A stretch of DNA of 64,000 nt from Acanthosepion esculentum (Eukaryota > Mollusca > Cephalopoda > Sepiida > Sepiidae): positions 56,227,246 to 56,291,245 of the forward strand of contig OZ038479.1 in the NCBI GenBank assembly GCA_964036315.1, given 5' to 3'. The translations under genes and the position numbers were made by a program. This document shows, piece by piece, positions 58,894 through 64,000 of this stretch (position 1 is its first letter; every line of letters starts with the position of its first letter). Under the pieces are notes generated by a model. That model saw only the letters and a program-made list of their open reading frames with translations, did not search any database and had not been told where the DNA came from.

Positions 58894-60697
58894 GTACCTT
58901 CATGAGATTGCTAAAAAAAAGCATAGTATGATGAAAAAGATGCCAAACTTGACGAAAACAAAATTTTATCATCTAAATGTTTATGTTATAATTAAGAGGA
59001 AAGACCAAAGTAATTTTTAATTATTTTTTTTAATTTTCCTTTCTTTTTAGAACATTCTAAATTTTGATTAAAAAAACCTTGTTTCTCTTTGTATCACTGG
59101 AACTAGTAAGATAAAATAAATTTTTAGCACTTTTTTTTTTTTGTATGACAGATATTAATTTGGAAAATCTTGCAAAAATAAAAATAATTCTCGGATGTTA
59201 ATGAAATTTTCAGAAACTATTCACAAATGATGGAAATTACTATAAATAAGTTTTCTTTTTTTAAACTCATGTCAAAAATAATTCTTTTTATATTCCCCCC
59301 CAACTATTTCTATGAAAACTCTAGAAATTCAATAGCATTCAGTTTAGTGTTTATATTAGTTAAAAGCACAAGGCTTTGAGGAAAGAAAATCATGCATTTT
59401 TTTTTAATTGAACCCCCACTACCTAAAAATCAGCTCTGAATTGTAACATACAATATTCAATAAGACAAAGATATTTTATTTCAAATGCTTTTAGTTGTTT
59501 TTATGAATATGAACAATATTTTCTGAAAGCAAAACACTTTTTCAATGAAAAATGAATTTTTAATACAATTATTTGTTATTTCTTTAATTATTTTAGATTT
59601 TTACATTTAAGTTGTTAAAATATTATAAAATTAGTTATAAGCCGCATTCAGTTTTGTAAATGTCCTTTTGAGATAGATCTTATTTTAGTGCATTGTAAGT
59701 TGTATTGTTTCAACCAATCAGAAGACCTGCAGTAATTAAGAAATGTAATGTTGTGTTCATAATATGATTGTAATTATAAAGTACAGAAGACCAGCAAGAA
59801 TACAATTAAGTTGAGTTATTTGAGTTAAGCATTGTTCTCCACTGTTATGGCCTTTATTTTTGCGAAACACACATAGACAATTTGATTTTTCAATTTCAAC
59901 TGAGAAGGGTACCTACAAGTATTAGTATCATCTTATAAAATTTATATGATCTTACTTTTATATTAATCTCAGTTATGACATTTTTCCGTAAATGAAATAT
60001 CAAAATAAATAATAAAATGAATGGAAATACAAATAACACAGTAAAATGTAATAAATGTACATAAAATTATAGTATTTTATGTACACTTCTGATAAAATTT
60101 CATAAGAAAGGTACCTATAAATTAATTAGATACCTTTCTTATGAAATTTAATCTCACTCTCAACAGTCTTATTTTAATTTTTTATATTTTCCATAAAGCA
60201 TCGTAAACGTAAAGGTGAAAGCTAAGTACAAAAAACATTAGAGCGCTGAAAATTTTCCTTAAAAATAACGAGGTAAATAATTTGTTCACTTAAATCTAAA
60301 TAATTATATCTCTTCTGTCCTCCCGTATGATAACTTTTCCTCACATAAACTGTCAATATGTGATGAAATCATCACTCATCACCTGTCAAAAAATTATAAT
60401 TGATTTTAAAAAGAATTTGAAACCGAGATTTTCATTTTTTTTTCTAAAATGGAAAAAATGGTTCACATGATTATCTGTCAATTTTGCTGACTCAAAAAAA
60501 AAAACAAACAAGATTTTTAACGAAAATTTCGGACATGCTAGGAACGATTAAAAAATGTAAAAAAATATCTCAAAAATACTTTGATCTTTTTTCTTAATAA
60601 TAACAAACATTTAGATGATAAAATTTTTATACGTCAAATTTGACATCTCTTTCATCATGCTATGCTCTTTTTTAGTGATCTCATGGAGGTACCTACA
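58894..60697. mobile_element. MITE-like TIR element, TAGGTA family (copy 2, inverted relative to copy 1)
   Basis: 1.8 kb between TAGGTACCTTCATGAGATTG and the complementary right end ATCTCATGGAGGTACCTA. Homology of the ends runs inward for more than 100 bp. Flanking 8-mers CATTAAGT (58886-58893) and CATTAAAT (60698-60705) differ at one base and look like an aged 8 bp target duplication. No transposase frame. The interior is the reverse complement of copy 1. Confidence 0.82.
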
Positions 60698-61432
60698 TTA
60701 AATAAACATTAAATTTTCCTAAAATAACTTTTGAAAAAGTGTAATTGAATTTTACAAGATTTTTAAACAGAGAATTTCACATTTGTTTATATCGTTGCCA
60801 AAAATGGCTGACATGATTGATTTTATGTAAATTTTGATGACTTAAAAAAAATGTTTTTTAACTAAAATTTCGGACGTGCTAGGAAGTATTAAAAAATGTA
60901 AAAAAAAAAAATATTCAAAAAATATTTTGCTTTTAATTCTTAATAATAACAAACATGTAAACTATAAAAAATTGTTTATCATGTTTGGGGCCTTTTTTCA
61001 TCAGGGTATGCTCTTTTTTAGTGACGTAATGAAGGTTCCTAATTTTAATGATTAAAAAAACTCCTTCTAGCCAATTTATTAGTTTTAAAAGACAGCAAAG
61101 TATTTTATTGCAAATATTTGAATTTAGCTTGAAATTAAAAGTAAAATAAAAGCTTCAGAAAAGATTTATTTTTATTTTTTAAAAATTCATTTAAAAACCC
61201 TAGCTATCAAATTTCTTTAGGGATACTATGATTGAAATAAAAAAAAACATCTTCAAACTGAAATAGTTTAAAGTTTAGTTTATAAAATATTATTTCTCCA
61301 ATGACATGATGAAGAAATAGCTGTATTTATTTCCATTTTTGATTTTGCTAACATTATTAACAGCAAACAATAAGTCAATAAATAAATAACGATTTCTTTA
61401 TAAAAATTATTTGTATTCTTGCACTTATCTTT
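60698..61432. other. Repeat-like AT-rich sequence, no gene
   Basis: Holds another right-end block of the TAGGTA family at about 60930-61040 (TTGGGGCCTTTTTTCATCA, TATGCTCTTTTTTAGTGA). Confidence 0.5.
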
Positions 61433-62170
61433 CAGAAGAGGAAATGCAACGAGAAAAGTGAAACGTTGTGCGCAAATGAAATCTATTACTCAATGATTCT
61501 GTTCATTAATGAATAAGTTCTGAATTTTTTTTTCTGAATCGGATAATTCCGAGTTTTTTTTAGCAAAAATATCTCCAAAAGGGGGGTAGCGATTTTTTGC
61601 TTTCATTTTGGTTGGCGGTATCAGATTTTTTTCTACAAACTCAATTTATCCGTCTGTGGTTGAATTAAAATTAAATTAAAAAAAAAAAATCGAAATAACA
61701 AAAAAAGTAAACCTAAATAGTTTCCTTCAGTTCAGTTCATAAAAGTATTATTCCTTTTTTAGTTTAGTTTTAAAATATCTGACAGGATAAAATCGTATTT
61801 CCATTTTGTTAATAACAAAAAATAAAAATGAAAAAAATAAATAATAAAAAAAAAAATTTCTTTTTTATCAAAATTATTTAATTTGTCACTTTTTTACACT
61901 TACCTTTCTGACGGGAAAAACAAAACGGGTTTTTCTGTTCAAATGATTTTGTTTGTTGGAATTTTTATCTGTCAACCTATAGTCTACCCAATTGTTGTAT
62001 AATGTCGAAGTTCAAACGAATGGCACAAAGAAAAGAGTTAAAGAAATGGAAAAGTACTATACAAGCGGGAAATTCATTACGTGGAAATATAAGACGAAAA
62101 AAAATAAATAAATATGTAAAAGAAATTAAACGGCGTTACAGAAGATTTGGTTCCTTGTGTTAAAAATCCT
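61433..62170 (-). other. Two exon 1-like segments of further zinc-finger units
   Basis: Minus-strand CTGAAAG|ATAAGTG near 61433 has a mutated donor (GT to AT). At 61904/61903, GAAAG|GTAAGTG is intact. Upstream sequence of the second (61904 to about 62170) matches exon 1 of units 1 and 2, including the GTTCCTTGTGTT end. These probably belong to units 4 and 5, whose finger exons lie at 52.8-55.3 kb. Confidence 0.5.
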
Positions 62171-62324
62171 GATATATCTTATTCTTTTAACAATTACGCT
62201 GCAAACTTATTTAAAAGAACGAGTGAATGGGTCGTGAATCGGATTAGGATAGCAATGACGACCAACCTCGACCTTTTTCGACCTTGTGCCACAATTGTAT
62301 TTCTTTATACAATAAATCATGCAA

Positions 62325-62955
62325 AGTTATTCAAAAGTTGAAAAAAGTATGACCTTTTTTTTTTAAACTTCACGACTATCTCTACTGTCAAAGTTAAGGA
62401 CTAGTCAGTGTCCGAATGTTACGGATCCTCATCTAAGCCCCTCCTAATATCTGTATCCAGAGAGATAAAGTAAAATATTTTTTTTACTTTATCCCTCTTT
62501 TATTTTTTCTGAGAGTACTGACATTTTATTTAGAATGCTTCTAAAATATAAACAAAATATGGATACAGATTTCAGGAGGGGCTTTAGGAGAGTCCGTAAC
62601 AGTATTTACTGTCCCCACCACGCGGGATAGATGTGGCACAAGGCCGAGTTTACCGTGGGTATTCCCGAGCCCGTAAGCTCGGCCAAAAAATGCCCGTAGA
62701 ACCCGTATAAACGGTATCGGGTTGGTCAACCTCCCCGAACGAGGATCTGCCCTTCGGCGGAGCCTCGTCCGGGTTCCTCTCTGCCAAGAGGCAGAGAGTT
62801 CGACCGTCAAGCTGAGTCGTCCAAAAACGACTGACTTTCAACTGGCAGAGTCCGTAACATTCGGGTGACGAGAGACACTGTGTCCTTAACGCCGACAGTA
62901 GAAATAATCGCGAAGAAAAAAAAATGGTCATACTTTTTTCAACTTTTGAATAACT
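62325..62955. mobile_element. 631 bp foldback element with nested inverted repeats and a hairpin chain
   Basis: Outer TIRs start with a perfect 30 bp match beginning AGTTATTCAAAAGTTGAAAA, and continue imperfectly to about 100 bp (shared TCTACTGTC, GTTAAGGAC, CGAATGTTACGGA). A second inverted pair is nested inside: 62418-62458 with 62561-62600 (GTTACGGA...GGATACAGAT). The right half is GC-rich and holds consecutive hairpins at 62599-62612, 62665-62682, 62700-62723, 62734-62773, 62777-62798 (CTCTCTGCC/AAGA/GGCAGAGAG) and 62815-62832. No clear target duplication. Confidence 0.8.
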
Positions 62956-63092
62956 GTGTATGATTTTATTGCTTAGTTAAAAAAATCTGTCAACATTTTA
63001 GGTTAAAATCTGTCAACATTTTAGGTTAAAATCTGTCAACATTTATAATTAAATGTTGACAGATTTTAACCAAACTGGCATGCATGTGAGTA
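62956..63092. repeat. Three direct copies plus one inverted copy of a 23 bp unit
   Basis: AAAATCTGTCAACATTTTAG is repeated at about 62982, 63005 and 63028. The inverted AAATGTTGACAGATTTTAAC follows at 63051-63070. Together they form a strong stem-loop next to the foldback element. Confidence 0.8.
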
Positions 63093-63711
63093 AAGAAAGA
63101 CTGTGTACATTTTTATTTCTCTCTTAATCACGTACGACGTGATTTAACTGGATGAAATCCAGATGGCGAAAATAAGAAAGGTGAGCGAAAAGATATGCTC
63201 TCACTCTAAAATTTTTTATTAAGTGCAAATTTTATTGAAACCAAATTATGTCCAACAAAAAACTTAACTTTCGCGGCGAACAAAAAAAAGTTTGCCAAAA
63301 GGACGTTTTTTCCTTTAACACCGCTGCATCTGAGTATGCCTGTCTACCCAATCCCTGTTGCAGAGGCCTGCTCAGACACAGCTGTGCTTGTTCAACATCC
63401 ACAGAATTCACGCGTGTTTTATACCTAATCGTATGAAGCGATTTCAAACTTACTTATATATCAATAAATAAAAATTTGAAAATGATCAGCTATAATGGAA
63501 AAAGTTTTTTTAATGAATGTAATATTCCATTAATAAATTTTTAGATTCGTTTTTAACTACTTTTTACTCAAGCAAATTTATATTGACTCCATACTCTCTG
63601 CAGAAAAAATAATACATTACAATTTTATTTTCTTCAAGCACTTTAGCAAAAATAAACATTTTAGAATTATTTCTTTTAAATACTTTTTATGGGGGAAAAA
63701 TTTGAATATAA

Positions 63712-63720
<9 letters not shown>
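63093..63720. other. No gene recognised; two small hairpins
   Basis: AATCACGT/ACG/ACGTGATT (near 63126-63144) and CTGGAT/GAA/ATCCAG (near 63149-63163) are adjacent perfect hairpins. They are followed by GAAAG|GTGAGC, which resembles a plus-strand splice donor. A moderately GC-richer stretch at 63300-63430 has no clear coding signal. Confidence 0.4.

Positions 63721-63782
<62 letters not shown>
63721..63782. repeat. (AT)n microsatellite
   Basis: Twenty-seven uninterrupted AT dinucleotides, then GTATATATA. Confidence 0.97.
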
Positions 63783-63783
<1 letters not shown>

Positions 63784-63810
63784 AATAAAATAAAAAACAC
63801 TCTCTGCACA

Positions 63811-63891
63811 TCCTTACAGCATTTGGTATTCCCAAGTTGTTACTTAGCTTTGGTGATCATACAGGAACCGGTCTTTTAACATGATGTGGCC
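63811..63891 (-). pseudogene. 5S rRNA pseudogene with internal deletion
   Basis: On the minus strand, GGCCACATCATGTTAAAAG, CCGGTTC, GATCACCAAAGCTAAGTAAC and TTGGGAATACC...TGCTGTAAGG follow 5S rRNA in order. About 35 bases are missing between the AAGCTAAG box and the TGGGAATACC end, so internal promoter box C is lost. It is unlikely to be transcribed by Pol III. Confidence 0.7.
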
Positions 63892-64000
63892 ATAAGCATT
63901 ATATATTGGTAAATAATAATCACATTGTATATAGTTCCTATATTTTTATAATCTTGTAAATAAACATTGCAGATGGAGCTAAAAGTATATATTTTTTACA

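Overview
The window is eukaryotic DNA: AT-rich, repeat-dense and mostly non-coding. It carries C2H2 zinc-finger arrays with TGEKPYSC linkers, exon/intron structure with canonical splice sites, non-LTR retrotransposons, Tc1/mariner and hAT remnants, and sequence derived from U2 snRNA, 5S rRNA and tRNA. My best guess is a mollusc, probably a cephalopod, because such genomes have hugely expanded zinc-finger clusters of this type. The sequence alone does not prove the taxon.

Layout. 0-4.1 kb: a long, 5'-truncated retrotransposon ORF (reverse transcriptase plus restriction-like endonuclease) with a tandemly repeated AT-rich tail and a small inverted-repeat segment. 4.8-16.2 kb: zinc-finger unit 1 on the minus strand, with a 15-finger exon at 6-7.6 kb, a 7.3 kb intron and a noncoding first exon near 15 kb. 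16.2-25.8 kb: retrotransposon scraps, a hairpin-motif array, a TA-flanked mariner remnant and unrecognised sequence. 25.8-37.6 kb: zinc-finger unit 2, a recent duplicate of unit 1 with 16 fingers. 37.6-42.9 kb: a tandem array of U2-snRNA-like units running into a broken Tx1/Keno-like retrotransposon. 42.9-44.3 kb: a second and a partial third copy of the segment at 21.7-22.9 kb. 44.3-63 kb: decayed transposases, at least three decayed zinc-finger units (one keeps five intact fingers), MITE-like elements, a large palindrome with a hammerhead-like apex, a hairpin-rich 631 bp element, and two 5S rRNA-like relics.

How it fits together. Collinear shared blocks (4.95/25.77 kb and 21.75/42.94 kb) show an old tandem duplication of about 21 kb. 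Later events then differed between the copies: a TIR element and flanking sequence in one, a 2,042 bp 8-bp-TSD element in the other, and loss or gain of a single 84 bp finger. Every zinc-finger unit that can be read keeps the same design on the minus strand: noncoding exon 1 ending at GTAAGTG, an intron, then TTCACAG|ATG and one exon holding the finger array. The two intact arrays are the only plausible host protein genes; the other recognisable coding sequence is mobile-element or pseudogene material.

All alignments were made by eye. Boundaries given as round numbers are approximate, and statements about family membership rest on motif recognition, not on database searches.
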